Below are positions 22,981 to 32,098 of a stretch of DNA of 64,000 nt, one piece after another. Origin of the DNA: Rheinheimera lutimaris. GTDB taxonomy: Bacteria > Pseudomonadota > Gammaproteobacteria > Enterobacterales > Alteromonadaceae. How positions within the stretch are numbered: position 1 is the first letter of the stretch; each line of letters opens with the position of its first letter. Where the stretch lies: NCBI RefSeq assembly GCF_013283795.1, contig NZ_JABSOD010000003.1:248001-312000 (forward strand), written 5' to 3'. The notes beneath the pieces are model-generated. The model made no database searches and was not told where the DNA came from. It saw only the letters and a program-made list of their open reading frames with translations. The position numbers and the translations under genes were made by a program.

Positions 22981-25839
22981 TTAACCCGGCTCAGGGGAGA
23001 TCAGCAGGCTTGCCGGCGGGCCCAGATAGCTGGGTTGTAAACCGCCGGTATCGATCAGCAGCTTTTGCAGCACCACCGCCGGGTCAAGCAGATAAATACG
23101 CAGCCGATGCGCGCCTGGCTGCACTACCTGCAGTGGGGTTTTAATAGTGCGCACGCCATCCAGCACCGCCTGCTGCCAGGCTTGCTCACTGTGATCGGGT
23201 AAGGTGTCGACAATGTGCGGCGGGCCATTGTTTAACGCCACAGCAATACGCAGCTGACGGCCGGGTATTAACTGTAGTGTTGGTGCCACTATGCTGTGTA
23301 GGGTGAAATTGCCGCTGCTGTGGAAATACAACGGATACTCCAGATAAGGCGCCTGGCTTAGATCACTGAGCTGATAATCCGCTTGCGTCATCGCCACCAT
23401 AGCCGGACCGGTGCGGCCGAGACCGTCCACTTTTTGCCACCAGGCCTTGCTGCTGTTATCGCCCACCGTTGCACTGGCCGCTTCCACGGCAATATAGCCA
23501 TCGGCTTCGACAAAACCGGTTGTTGCTGTGCTGGCCGGTTTAAACGCCGACACCTGCACTTTCGCACCGCCCCAACCGGTACCCTGAACATGTACTTCGG
23601 CCTGATTTAGTCCGGTTTGGGCTTTGCTCCAGTCAATAGAAACGGCAATGTTTTGCTCAACAGTAATTTTGCCGCTGCTGTGGCTTAGTTGTATCCAATC
23701 GGCTGAGGCCTTAGCGCTGAACTCAAATGGCATTGTGCCTTTATTAAACACTTCAATTTGGCGCTGTAGCTGGCCGTGCGGGTAAAAGGTGTCCAGCACC
23801 AATTGCTGGCCGGCGTATTCACTTATCGGCCACGACTGCGCTGAGCCTTCAGCCGCTACGCCCATATCGGCCACCGGCATCGGGCTGGCTAGTGATACCA
23901 CCGGCATTAAATTGGCCGGCGGGTTACGCCAGTACGTAAAGCCAATATGTGGCTGCGACATCATATGGTTCCAGCGGCCGTCGCCGAGGCTGTGGTATTG
24001 CTCTGTCAGGCGGGCATCTTCGGCAAACCAGAATTTTACCTGCTCTGCCTGGTGGTTGGTGCTGGCGCGGCCTTGCTCGCCATGCAGCCGGTTTAGCGCC
24101 ACAGCACGGTTAAGCTCGAACACGGCGCGGCTGGCTTTTAACGGGTGTGCGACCAGCTGAATATAAGCATCCTGCAGCGCAGGGCCTAATTGCTGTTGTA
24201 CGCTGTCTGATGTTTGCACCAGTTGTGTTAACTCTGCGCTTACCCGCTGCGCTTCGCTGTAATGAAAAATGCTGTAGGTGCCGGGCTCCACTGCCTCGGG
24301 TTTGCGCCGGCCGTTATGCCTGGTATAGCCCTGCAGCAATTGCGCGATAGTGGCGGCATGTGCCGGGCCAAATTGCTGGCTGGCCCAGTCGGTAGCAAAT
24401 TGCTGTAAGTTATCCGCGTTAAAGGCTTCGGGGTTCCACGCCATGCGTAAGAAAAAGTCGATGGGAAACTCCATCGGTTTTAAATCGCCGACATTAACTA
24501 TCCAGATGCGGTCGGCCTGATATTGCCGGGCCAAAGCCATTTGCTGCCAGATTTTTGCCAGCGGTACCGTGTTGAGCCAGCGGTAAGAGCGCGGTGCACC
24601 AACATAGTCAAAGTGGTAGTACACGCCGGCGCCGCCGCTGCGGTGGCGCTCTTCTGCTGCAGGCAGGCGGCGGATATTGCCAAAGTTGTCATCGGCCCAC
24701 AGCAGGGTAACATCGTCCGGCACCCGCATGCCGCGCTCGTAAAAGCCCTGCACTTCTTTATATAGCGCCCATACCTGCGGTACGCTTTCAATTGGCTGTT
24801 CAGTGAAGGTGTCACGCAAAATCTGCCGTTGGTCGGCAACGATTTGCTGCAGCAGCTCAATATTGTCGCCTTCGCTCATTGGTTCATCTTCCTGGCCGCG
24901 CATGCCCAGGGTAAAGATGCTTTCCAGTTTTTTATGCCGCTGTGCGCCCTGCTGCCAGAACTTGTAGATATTGGCGCGGTTGGTGGAATATTCCCACGGG
25001 CCCTCGCCGTAGCGGTTCCATTCTTTGTCAGCACGCAGCATAGGTTCGTGGTGGCTGTTGCTCATCACTATGCCCATTTCATCGGCCAGCACGGCATTTT
25101 GCCAGTCGTCGTCGGCAAAGGCATTGTTCCACATTGCCGGCCAGAGAAAATTGGCTTTTAGCCGCTGCAGTAGCTCAAACACATGCAGGTAAAATTTGCT
25201 GTTATAGCCGCCAAATTTTTCGTTGCTCCAGTTGGTCAGCGCCGGGTACTCGTCATTGAGAAAAATGCCGCGATACTTCACCTTGGGCGCATCGTTAAAG
25301 GCGGTGCCGGCTTTAATATACAGCTGTGGCTGCTTTTTCGGCGGCACATCGGCCCACCAGTGCCAGGGCGAAACACCGATAGTTTCGGCCAGATCATAAA
25401 TGCCGTAGATGGTGCCGCGCTTGTCACTGCCGGCTATCACCAGTGCCTGTTCGACACCGGGTAGTGGCTGCGATATTAACTGAATTTGAAAGGCATCCCA
25501 CTTGCCGGCAATAGCGCTGACATCCAGCTTGCCGCTGCTAACCAGTTGATCCAGTAACGCACTTTTACCCAGGCTGCCGATAATCAGCAGCTGTTTCGCC
25601 CGGCCACTATGGCGGATGCTGAGTTGCTTATCGCTGACACGTTGAATATCGCGCTGCAGGCTGTTTACCGCCCGCAATACGCCTTTGTGATCCTGCTCAT
25701 CGACCATGATCAGCGCCTGACTATGCCGGTCAACCAGAGCAAAGTCGGCGTTGCCGGGCGTTGCCGCCAGATAATTGCCGGGCAGAGCGGCGACGCTGTA
25801 GCTCAGTAGCAGCGCCGCAAACAGGGCAAACAGTCTCAT
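22981..25839 (-). CDS. GH115 xylan alpha-1,2-glucuronidase
   Basis: 952 residues with a Sec signal peptide (MRLFALFAALLLSYSVAALP), so periplasmic or secreted. GH115 enzymes remove (4-O-methyl)glucuronic acid from internal xylose units of glucuronoxylan. Family signatures visible are GTIYGIYDLAETIGVSPWHW, WADDNFGNIRRLP and YYHFDYVGAPRSYRWLNT, and the C-terminal third has the beta-sandwich domain typical of the family. Its ATG overlaps the GH43 stop by four bases, so translation is coupled. Length is normal for the family. Confidence 0.93.
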   Translation of the reverse strand: MRLFALFAALLLSYSVAALPGNYLAATPGNADFALVDRHSQALIMVDEQDHKGVLRAVNSLQRDIQRVSDKQLSIRHSGRAKQLLIIGSLGKSALLDQLVSSGKLDVSAIAGKWDAFQIQLISQPLPGVEQALVIAGSDKRGTIYGIYDLAETIGVSPWHWWADVPPKKQPQLYIKAGTAFNDAPKVKYRGIFLNDEYPALTNWSNEKFGGYNSKFYLHVFELLQRLKANFLWPAMWNNAFADDDWQNAVLADEMGIVMSNSHHEPMLRADKEWNRYGEGPWEYSTNRANIYKFWQQGAQRHKKLESIFTLGMRGQEDEPMSEGDNIELLQQIVADQRQILRDTFTEQPIESVPQVWALYKEVQGFYERGMRVPDDVTLLWADDNFGNIRRLPAAEERHRSGGAGVYYHFDYVGAPRSYRWLNTVPLAKIWQQMALARQYQADRIWIVNVGDLKPMEFPIDFFLRMAWNPEAFNADNLQQFATDWASQQFGPAHAATIAQLLQGYTRHNGRRKPEAVEPGTYSIFHYSEAQRVSAELTQLVQTSDSVQQQLGPALQDAYIQLVAHPLKASRAVFELNRAVALNRLHGEQGRASTNHQAEQVKFWFAEDARLTEQYHSLGDGRWNHMMSQPHIGFTYWRNPPANLMPVVSLASPMPVADMGVAAEGSAQSWPISEYAGQQLVLDTFYPHGQLQRQIEVFNKGTMPFEFSAKASADWIQLSHSSGKITVEQNIAVSIDWSKAQTGLNQAEVHVQGTGWGGAKVQVSAFKPASTATTGFVEADGYIAVEAASATVGDNSSKAWWQKVDGLGRTGPAMVAMTQADYQLSDLSQAPYLEYPLYFHSSGNFTLHSIVAPTLQLIPGRQLRIAVALNNGPPHIVDTLPDHSEQAWQQAVLDGVRTIKTPLQVVQPGAHRLRIYLLDPAVVLQKLLIDTGGLQPSYLGPPASLLISPEPG

Positions 25840-27563
25840 TGCTTTGCCTCAGTATCCAGCCGGCTGTGCAGCCCCAGCATAGTACCGACGAAGCCACCGG
25901 CGACTTGGGTGCTGAGCAGCATGGCATCCAGCTCTGTTGCCAGCGGCTGCCAGGCGTTATCTGCTGTGGCAAAGTAAAAGCTGATACTGCCGGCACTGCC
26001 GCTGATTTTTAGCTGCACGCTGTCAGCTGCTGATGGCAGTGACAAGCTGACGATTTGTTGTGGCGCACTACCGTTAGCCTGCTCTAAAAACACTTCAGCA
26101 CCTGCGCTGTGACGGCGCACTCCCAGATAGTAATGATGCTGCTCGTTCTGAAATGCCACTATACCGGCGGACACGTTGTTTTGCGGTATCTGCAAAGCGC
26201 TGCTGGCTGCAAAATGCGTATGTTGCTGGCGCCGGGCAATAAAGGCCGGTTGCGCCAGCGAGTCCAGCGCAACGGCTTTAGCCTGTAAGCTAAGCTGCTG
26301 GCCATTCAGGCTTAGCCAGCTCTGGTCAAAGCTGCGCAGGCTGTTCCAGTGCAGGCTCAGTGTTGTGCTGTTAAATTCATCGCGCCAGTTAAAGTTACCG
26401 GTTAACGGTTCTGCCACCGGGCTCGCTGCCAGTGCCGGGGCCGGCAAACGGTAAGGTATGGCTTCGCCGGCCGGCAAAATATGTGGCCAGCCATCTTGCC
26501 AGCTTACCGGCAGCAAAAAGGTTTCGCGGCCGGTATTAAAATAACGTTGTTGATAGGCACGGCTGGCCAGAAACACCGCCCACCAGCTGTTATCCGGTAG
26601 CTGGACAAAGTCGGCATGGCCAGCGGTGGTGATCGGGTCTGGCCGCTCCGGCGCCAGGTCACGCTGGGTTAAAATCGGGTTGCCGCTGTAGGGCACAAAA
26701 GGCTCGCTCAGGCTGCGGCTGCGGCTGCGGAATATTACCGCTGAATGCTGGTCAGCGGTGCCGCCTTCGGCACAGAGCAAATAGTACCAGCCGTCGTGCT
26801 TATACAGATGTGGTGCTTCTATCCAAATAGGTTTAGTGCTTAAATCTACGCCGCCGTTAACCAGCAGTTGCTGCGAATCCGGCACAATTTTCTGGCGCAC
26901 CGGGTCGTACTGCCATAGCCAGATGGCCTTGTGGCCTTCGTACAGTGATTCGACGGGGTCGCCATTGTGGGCAATATACACCTTGCCATCGTCATCAAAG
27001 AAAATATCCGGATCTATACCTTCTACTTCCGGCAACCAGATTGGGTCTGACCAGGGGCCGGCCGGATCGGTGGCGGTAAGAATAAAATTACCGCCGCGAT
27101 CGACTACTGTAGTGATCAAATAGTAGGTGCCATTATGGTAGCGCAGGGTGGGGGCAAAAATACCGCGTGACACCTGTAAGTCATGCATCTGCAATTGTGA
27201 CTCGCGCGTTAGCGCATAACCCAATATTTGCCAGTTCACCAGGTCGCGGCTGTGCAGTATCGGCAAGCCGGGGGTATAGGTAAAAGACGACACTGTCATA
27301 TAGTAATCATCGCCGTTGCGGGTAATGCTGGGGTCGGGGAAAAAGCCGGCCAGTACCGGGTTCTGATATTGCCCCTGCGGCACAGGGCCGGCGAATACCG
27401 GGTCCAGCCCCTGATAGTCAAACCAGTCAAACCGGGCCTCCGCTACCGTTGCAGCTGTATCAGCCGCAGTGGTTTGCTGCACGGCCTGCTGAGCTGGCTG
27501 ACAGGCGCTGAGACAACATAACAAACTAAGCCGTAACAGCGTGTTCTGTAGGGTGTTTTGCAT
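25836..27563 (-). CDS. GH43 beta-xylosidase lipoprotein
   Basis: 575 residues with a lipoprotein signal (LLCCLSAC, acylated Cys near residue 21). The five-bladed propeller starts after residue ~60: general base Asp in FFPDPSITRNGDDYY, pKa-modulating Asp in IDPDIFFDDDGK, general acid Glu in WIEAPHLYKHDGWYY. A C-terminal beta-sandwich (about residue 390 onward) completes the layout seen in subfamily-12-like xylan 1,4-beta-xylosidases. It probably trims xylo-oligosaccharides at the outer membrane. First gene of the GH43-GH115-tal group; xylR lies upstream on the same strand behind a terminator. Confidence 0.9.
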   Translation of the reverse strand: MQNTLQNTLLRLSLLCCLSACQPAQQAVQQTTAADTAATVAEARFDWFDYQGLDPVFAGPVPQGQYQNPVLAGFFPDPSITRNGDDYYMTVSSFTYTPGLPILHSRDLVNWQILGYALTRESQLQMHDLQVSRGIFAPTLRYHNGTYYLITTVVDRGGNFILTATDPAGPWSDPIWLPEVEGIDPDIFFDDDGKVYIAHNGDPVESLYEGHKAIWLWQYDPVRQKIVPDSQQLLVNGGVDLSTKPIWIEAPHLYKHDGWYYLLCAEGGTADQHSAVIFRSRSRSLSEPFVPYSGNPILTQRDLAPERPDPITTAGHADFVQLPDNSWWAVFLASRAYQQRYFNTGRETFLLPVSWQDGWPHILPAGEAIPYRLPAPALAASPVAEPLTGNFNWRDEFNSTTLSLHWNSLRSFDQSWLSLNGQQLSLQAKAVALDSLAQPAFIARRQQHTHFAASSALQIPQNNVSAGIVAFQNEQHHYYLGVRRHSAGAEVFLEQANGSAPQQIVSLSLPSAADSVQLKISGSAGSISFYFATADNAWQPLATELDAMLLSTQVAGGFVGTMLGLHSRLDTEAKQ

Positions 27564-27630
27564 CAGATATCACTCCCGGTGTCCGGGCCGGCATGGTGCC
27601 GGCTTGATAAAGGTTAGTGACATTAAATGG

Positions 27631-27657
27631 AAAAAGGCCATTGTCATCAATGGCCTT
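27631..27657 (-). terminator. Rho-independent terminator of xylR
   Basis: A perfect 10-bp stem AAGGCCATTG / CAATGGCCTT with a 4-base loop; on the reverse strand it is followed by five T. It sits between xylR and the GH43 gene. In the remaining ~65 bases before GH43 I see no strong promoter, so partial read-through from xylR could feed that operon. Confidence 0.8.
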
Positions 27658-27715
27658 GCTGTTACGAAAATACGTCAGTGCTGTGCGTTTTTTAAAACCG
27701 CAGCGGCTTAGCGCC

Positions 27716-28912
27716 TTAGTCGTTTACTGCTACATCGTTGGCAACGCCGGTGTGGCCGCAGCGGTAATCTTTTGGTGTCTGGCCAAAGTGGCGCTGAAAC
27801 ACCGCGTACATATATTGCAGTGAAGGATAACCGCACAGTTTGGCAATTTCAGCCGGATTCACTTCAGTCTCTTTTAGCATCTTACAAGCTTTATTCAGCT
27901 TCTGGTTATGCAGCTCGGTGTGAATAGAGTGGCCACGTTCAGCCCGAAAGCGTTGCTCGAGATTTGAGCGTGATATACCGACAAAATCGGTTACCTGCTC
28001 AACTTTGGCACCGCGGGTGGCATGGCGGCGAATATAGTGCATGGCCTGAATGACGTGGGGGTCGCGCAGGGCTTTAAAGTCGGTTGACTGGCGCGATGCC
28101 ACGCCGGCCGGTGCCACCAGAATGCGTTTGTTGCCAACATCAATATTATTCAGCTGCATATGCAGCAGTTTGGCAGCCTTGTAACCCATTTCAAAGCAGC
28201 CCTGGGTGACCGAGCTTAAACTGATGCGGCTTAAGTAGCGGGCGATATCGTCATCATCAATGCCGATAATAGCGATATTGTCCGGCACGATAATGCCGAC
28301 ATGCTCACAGGCCTGCAGCAGGTGGCGGGCGCGTGAGTCGGTAACGGCAATAATGCCAATAGGTTTGGGCAGGCCCTGGATCCAGTCGGTCAGGCGGTTC
28401 ATGGCGTATTGCCAGGTTTCCGGCCGGGTGCAATGGCCCTGATAAACATGGCAGTCATAACCATCCTGTGCCGTTAGCTTACGGATGGCGTTTTCGCGCT
28501 CGCGCGCCCAGCGGTGTTGTTCGTCTGTCGGCACGCTATAAAAGGCAAAACGGTCCAGGCCTTTACGTTTTAAATGCTCATAAGCGCTTTGTACCAGGGC
28601 GTAATTATCGGTAGCGACATAGGGCACTTCCGGGTAATCGGCGGCATCGCTGTAAGAGCCGCCTACCGCCACAACCGGTTTGTCCGAGTCTGCCAGCGCG
28701 CGCTGAATATTCATATCGTCAAAATCAGCAATAATGCCGTCACCACCCCATTCATGAATGTGTTCGAGTCGGCAGGAGAAGTCTTCCTCCAGATACAGAT
28801 CCCAGTCTACTTTGGAAGATTGTAAATAATGACCAATGCCTTCTATTACTTGCCGGTCATATACTTTATTTGCATTAAACAACAACGTAATGCTGTGTTT
28901 TGCCTTAAACAT
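27716..28912 (-). CDS. xylR: Xylose-responsive activator XylR
   Basis: 398 residues (E. coli XylR 392). The N-terminal ~290 residues form a LacI/periplasmic-binding-like xylose sensor (for example AIIGIDDDDIARYLSRISLSS near 215-235). The C-terminal ~100 residues form an AraC-type double helix-turn-helix (VEQVTDFVGISRSNLEQRF and NPAEIAKLCGYPSLQYMY). It binds D-xylose and activates xylose genes. Divergent from xylB; the shared 215-base gap holds one copy of the proposed XylR site. Start ATG 28912 has GGATGGGG upstream. Confidence 0.95.
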   Translation of the reverse strand: MFKAKHSITLLFNANKVYDRQVIEGIGHYLQSSKVDWDLYLEEDFSCRLEHIHEWGGDGIIADFDDMNIQRALADSDKPVVAVGGSYSDAADYPEVPYVATDNYALVQSAYEHLKRKGLDRFAFYSVPTDEQHRWARERENAIRKLTAQDGYDCHVYQGHCTRPETWQYAMNRLTDWIQGLPKPIGIIAVTDSRARHLLQACEHVGIIVPDNIAIIGIDDDDIARYLSRISLSSVTQGCFEMGYKAAKLLHMQLNNIDVGNKRILVAPAGVASRQSTDFKALRDPHVIQAMHYIRRHATRGAKVEQVTDFVGISRSNLEQRFRAERGHSIHTELHNQKLNKACKMLKETEVNPAEIAKLCGYPSLQYMYAVFQRHFGQTPKDYRCGHTGVANDVAVND

Positions 28913-29021
28913 ATCCCCATCCTGTTAATTATCTTATTTTATTTATTATTTGTTGTAATACACCTGTACAAGAATAGTGCAGGTCTGCTCAATATTAGAC
29001 CAGTAGTTAACTGCGTCCAAC

Positions 29022-29061
29022 GAAAAATCATAATTCTGCGCCGCGTTACGAATTTTCGTAA
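29022..29061 (+). promoter_or_regulatory. Proposed XylR site plus palindrome upstream of xylB
   Basis: GAAAAATCATAATT (29022-29035) is one of three near-identical 14-mers in the locus. It is followed by a 7-2-7 palindrome TTACGAA-TT-TTCGTAA (29046-29061). As I recall, the E. coli xylA XylR site contains GAAATAACATAATT, one base off this pattern. It lies about 90 bases before xylB. Confidence 0.6.
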
Positions 29062-29127
29062 TTGCTGCTGTTAGCTTGCTCAACAAAGATTGCCTGATAG
29101 CAGATAACGGCAGAGCAGGTGTAACAG

Positions 29128-30582
29128 ATGTATATAGGTATTGATTTAGGTACGTCCGGCATTAAGGTTATTTTACTGGCGGGTGATGGCACTGTTAGCG
29201 ACAGTGCCAGCGCAGAACTTAGTGTAAGCCGGCCTTATCCGCTGTGGTCTGAGCAAGAGCCGGTGCACTGGTGGCAGGCATTGCAGCAGTGTATGCAGCA
29301 ACTGAGTAACCGGCAAAGCCTGGCCGGGGTAAAAGCCATAGGTTTGGCCGGCCAGATGCACGGTGCCACCCTGCTTGACAGCGCTAACCAAATCATCCGC
29401 CCGGCGATACTGTGGAACGATGGCCGCGCTTTTGCCCAGTGCCGGCAACTGGAGCAAAAAGTGCCGCAGTTGCAGCAGCTAACCGGTAATCTGGCGATGC
29501 CGGGTTTTACTGCACCAAAATTGCTCTGGCTGCGCCAACATGAGCCAGAGCAGTTCGGCCGTGTCGCCAAAGTATTGCTGCCCAAAGACTATTTGCGCTT
29601 TTGTTTAAGCGGTGATTTTGCCAGTGATATGTCGGATGCGGCCGGTACCTTATGGCTGGATATGGCCAAACGTGACTGGAGCGATGAGTTACTCAGTGCC
29701 TGTGGCCTGAGCCGCAGCCAGATGCCGCAGTTGTACGAAGGTAACCAGATCACCGGTATTCTGCTGCCACAGCTGGCGCAGCGCTGGGGTATGGCAGCAG
29801 TACCGCTGGTAGCCGGTGGTGGCGATAACGCCGCCGGTGCTGTCGGTGCCGGTATTGTCAGCCCGGGCCAGGCGATGTTATCGCTGGGTACCTCAGGCGT
29901 GTATTTTGCCGTTAGTGACGGTTTTAAAGCTAATCCACAATCGGCAGTACACAGCTTTTGTCATGCCTTGCCAGGCAGCTGGCACCTGATGGCGGTAACG
30001 CTAAGCGCCGCCAGCTGCCTGCAGTGGTATGCCGATAATGTGGCACAGGCGCCGGTGGCCAGCTTGCTGGCAGAACTGGAACAAGCCAGTGTGAATATCA
30101 GCCAGGCACCGCTGTTTCTGCCGTATTTATCCGGCGAGCGTACACCGCATAATAACCCTAATGCCAAAGGTGTATGGTTTGGTTTAAGCCACGCTACCGA
30201 TCGCCGGCTGCTGACTTACTCGGTGCTGGAAGGTGTTAGCTTTGCACTAGCGCAAGGCGCGGAAGCCCTGCATAGCAGTGGCTTGCAACCGACCGACATT
30301 AACCTGATTGGCGGCGGCGCCCGCAGCTCTTATTGGCGCCAGCTACTGGCTGATGTATTGCAATTGCCGCTAAGCTTTCGCGAAGGCGGCGAAGTCGGGC
30401 CGGCGTTAGGTGCAGCCAGGCTGGCGCAACTGGCTATGGAGCCATCTGCTACGCTGGAGAGTGTGTGCCCGCAACCGCCGTTAGTTAGCCGGCACCTGCC
30501 GGACACTCAGCGCCATGCTGCGCTGGCCATGCGTTACAGCAAGTTTACCGCTTTGTATCAGGCACTGCAGGCGCATTTCTGA
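29128..30582 (+). CDS. xylB: Xylulokinase
   Basis: 484 residues, the same length as E. coli XylB. It phosphorylates D-xylulose with ATP to give xylulose-5-phosphate. The FGGY-kinase start YIGIDLGTSGIKVILL is present, GQMHGATLLD fits the substrate site, and the catalytic aspartate is D233 in GGGDNAAGAVG. The second ATP-site segment is INLIGGGARSSYWRQLLADV. Cytoplasmic. It precedes xylA by 120 bases, the reverse of the E. coli xylAB order. Confidence 0.97.
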   Translation: MYIGIDLGTSGIKVILLAGDGTVSDSASAELSVSRPYPLWSEQEPVHWWQALQQCMQQLSNRQSLAGVKAIGLAGQMHGATLLDSANQIIRPAILWNDGRAFAQCRQLEQKVPQLQQLTGNLAMPGFTAPKLLWLRQHEPEQFGRVAKVLLPKDYLRFCLSGDFASDMSDAAGTLWLDMAKRDWSDELLSACGLSRSQMPQLYEGNQITGILLPQLAQRWGMAAVPLVAGGGDNAAGAVGAGIVSPGQAMLSLGTSGVYFAVSDGFKANPQSAVHSFCHALPGSWHLMAVTLSAASCLQWYADNVAQAPVASLLAELEQASVNISQAPLFLPYLSGERTPHNNPNAKGVWFGLSHATDRRLLTYSVLEGVSFALAQGAEALHSSGLQPTDINLIGGGARSSYWRQLLADVLQLPLSFREGGEVGPALGAARLAQLAMEPSATLESVCPQPPLVSRHLPDTQRHAALAMRYSKFTALYQALQAHF

Positions 30583-30622
30583 GCACGGCTGTGGCTACTG
30601 ACGAAAAGCACAAGCTGGCTCT

Positions 30623-30636
30623 GAAAAAACATAATT
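30623..30636 (+). promoter_or_regulatory. Proposed XylR site upstream of xylA
   Basis: GAAAAAACATAATT lies 67 bases before the xylA start. A possible -10 box TAGTAT follows at 30672-30677 without a recognisable -35, as expected for an activator-dependent promoter. Confidence 0.6.
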
Positions 30637-30702
30637 GTGCTCTGCCGCGGCTATAGCCAACATTAGCAAAGTAGTATTTAGGGCAAAATCAAGGAGAGCA
30701 GT

Positions 30703-32022
30703 GTGGCTCAGTATTTCGATCAGTTAGATAAAATCGCCTACGAAGGTGCCGACAGCAGCAACCCACTGGCGTTTAAACATTATAATGCCAGTGAAAAAAT
30801 CCTCGGTAAAACCATGGCCGAGCATTTACGTATGGCGGCCTGTTACTGGCATAACTTCTGCTGGAACGGCCAGGACGTTTTCGGCCAACCTACTTTTAAC
30901 CGGCCCTGGCTGGCCGGCGGTGACGCCATGCAGCAGGCAAAACATAAAGCCGGTGTGGCCTTTGAATTCTTTAGCAAATTAACCATTCCGTATTACTGCT
31001 TTCATGATACCGACGTAGCGCCCGAAGGCAGCGGCATTAAAGATTACATCAACAACTTCGCTGCTATGGTGGATGTGCTGGAGCAAAAGCAGGCTGAAAC
31101 CGGCGTTAAGCTGTTGTGGGGCACCGCTAACTTATTCAGTAACCCGCGCTATGCTGCCGGTGCGGCTTCAAACCCGGACCCGCAGGTATTCAGCTATGGC
31201 GCTACCCAGGTGTTTCATGCGATGAACGCCACCAAACGTCTCGGTGGCGAAAACTACGTGCTGTGGGGCGGCCGCGAAGGCTACGAAACCCTGTTAAACA
31301 CCGATCTGCGTCAGGAGCGCGCCCAACTGGGCCGCTTTATGCAAATGGTGGTAGAGCATAAACATAAAATCGGTTTTAAAGGCAGCTTATTAATCGAGCC
31401 CAAACCGCAAGAGCCGACCAAGCACCAGTACGATTACGACTCCGCCACCGTATACGGCTTTTTAAAGCAGTACGGCCTGGAAAAAGAGTTTCGGGTTAAT
31501 ATCGAAGCCAACCACGCTACTTTGGCCGGTCATTCGTTTCACCACGAAATCGCTACCGCTATTTCGCTGGGTATTTTCGGCAGTATCGACGCCAACCGCG
31601 GTGATGCGCAAAACGGCTGGGATACCGACCAGTTCCCGAACAATGTTGAAGAACTAAGCCTGGTGATGTACGAAATTCTCAAATCCGGTGGTTTCTCAAC
31701 CGGTGGCTTTAATTTCGATACCAAGCTGCGCCGCCAGAGTCTCGACCGTTACGATTTGTTCCACGGCCATATCGGCGGTATGGATCACCTGGCCATGGCA
31801 CTAAAACGCGCTGCTGCACTGATAGAGAAAGACTTTCTCAGCGCCGCCGTGGCCAAACGTTACGCCGGCTGGAGCGATAGCCTGGGCAAAGCCATTCAGA
31901 GCGGTGAACACACGCTGCAATCTTTGGCAGAGCTGACAGTACGCGACCAGCTTGATCCGCAACCGGTCAGCGGCCGCCAGGAACTGCTGGAAAACCAACT
32001 GAATATGGTGCTGTACCGCTAA
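30703..32022 (+). CDS. xylA: Xylose isomerase
   Basis: 439 residues from GTG 30703 with AAGGAGAG ahead. It converts D-xylose to D-xylulose in the cytoplasm using two divalent metals. The catalytic pair H101/D104 is in [11 protein letters not shown] at the E. coli positions. Metal ligands are in [18 protein letters not shown] and [18 protein letters not shown] strong terminator follows, so the xylB-xylA group ends here. Confidence 0.98.
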   Translation: MAQYFDQLDKIAYEGADSSNPLAFKHYNASEKILGKTMAEHLRMAACYWHNFCWNGQDVFGQPTFNRPWLAGGDAMQQAKHKAGVAFEFFSKLTIPYYCFHDTDVAPEGSGIKDYINNFAAMVDVLEQKQAETGVKLLWGTANLFSNPRYAAGAASNPDPQVFSYGATQVFHAMNATKRLGGENYVLWGGREGYETLLNTDLRQERAQLGRFMQMVVEHKHKIGFKGSLLIEPKPQEPTKHQYDYDSATVYGFLKQYGLEKEFRVNIEANHATLAGHSFHHEIATAISLGIFGSIDANRGDAQNGWDTDQFPNNVEELSLVMYEILKSGGFSTGGFNFDTKLRRQSLDRYDLFHGHIGGMDHLAMALKRAAALIEKDFLSAAVAKRYAGWSDSLGKAIQSGEHTLQSLAELTVRDQLDPQPVSGRQELLENQLNMVLYR

Positions 32023-32052
32023 ACGTTTTTAACTCCCGTAGTCCTGTGTGTT

Positions 32053-32074
32053 GCCCGGCTTGCCGGGCTTTTTT
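32053..32074 (+). terminator. Rho-independent terminator of xylA
   Basis: GCCCGG / CTTG / CCGGGC followed by six T, 31 bases after the xylA stop. Confidence 0.92.
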
Positions 32075-32098
32075 CTGTCTAAACGGTGAGAATGTATA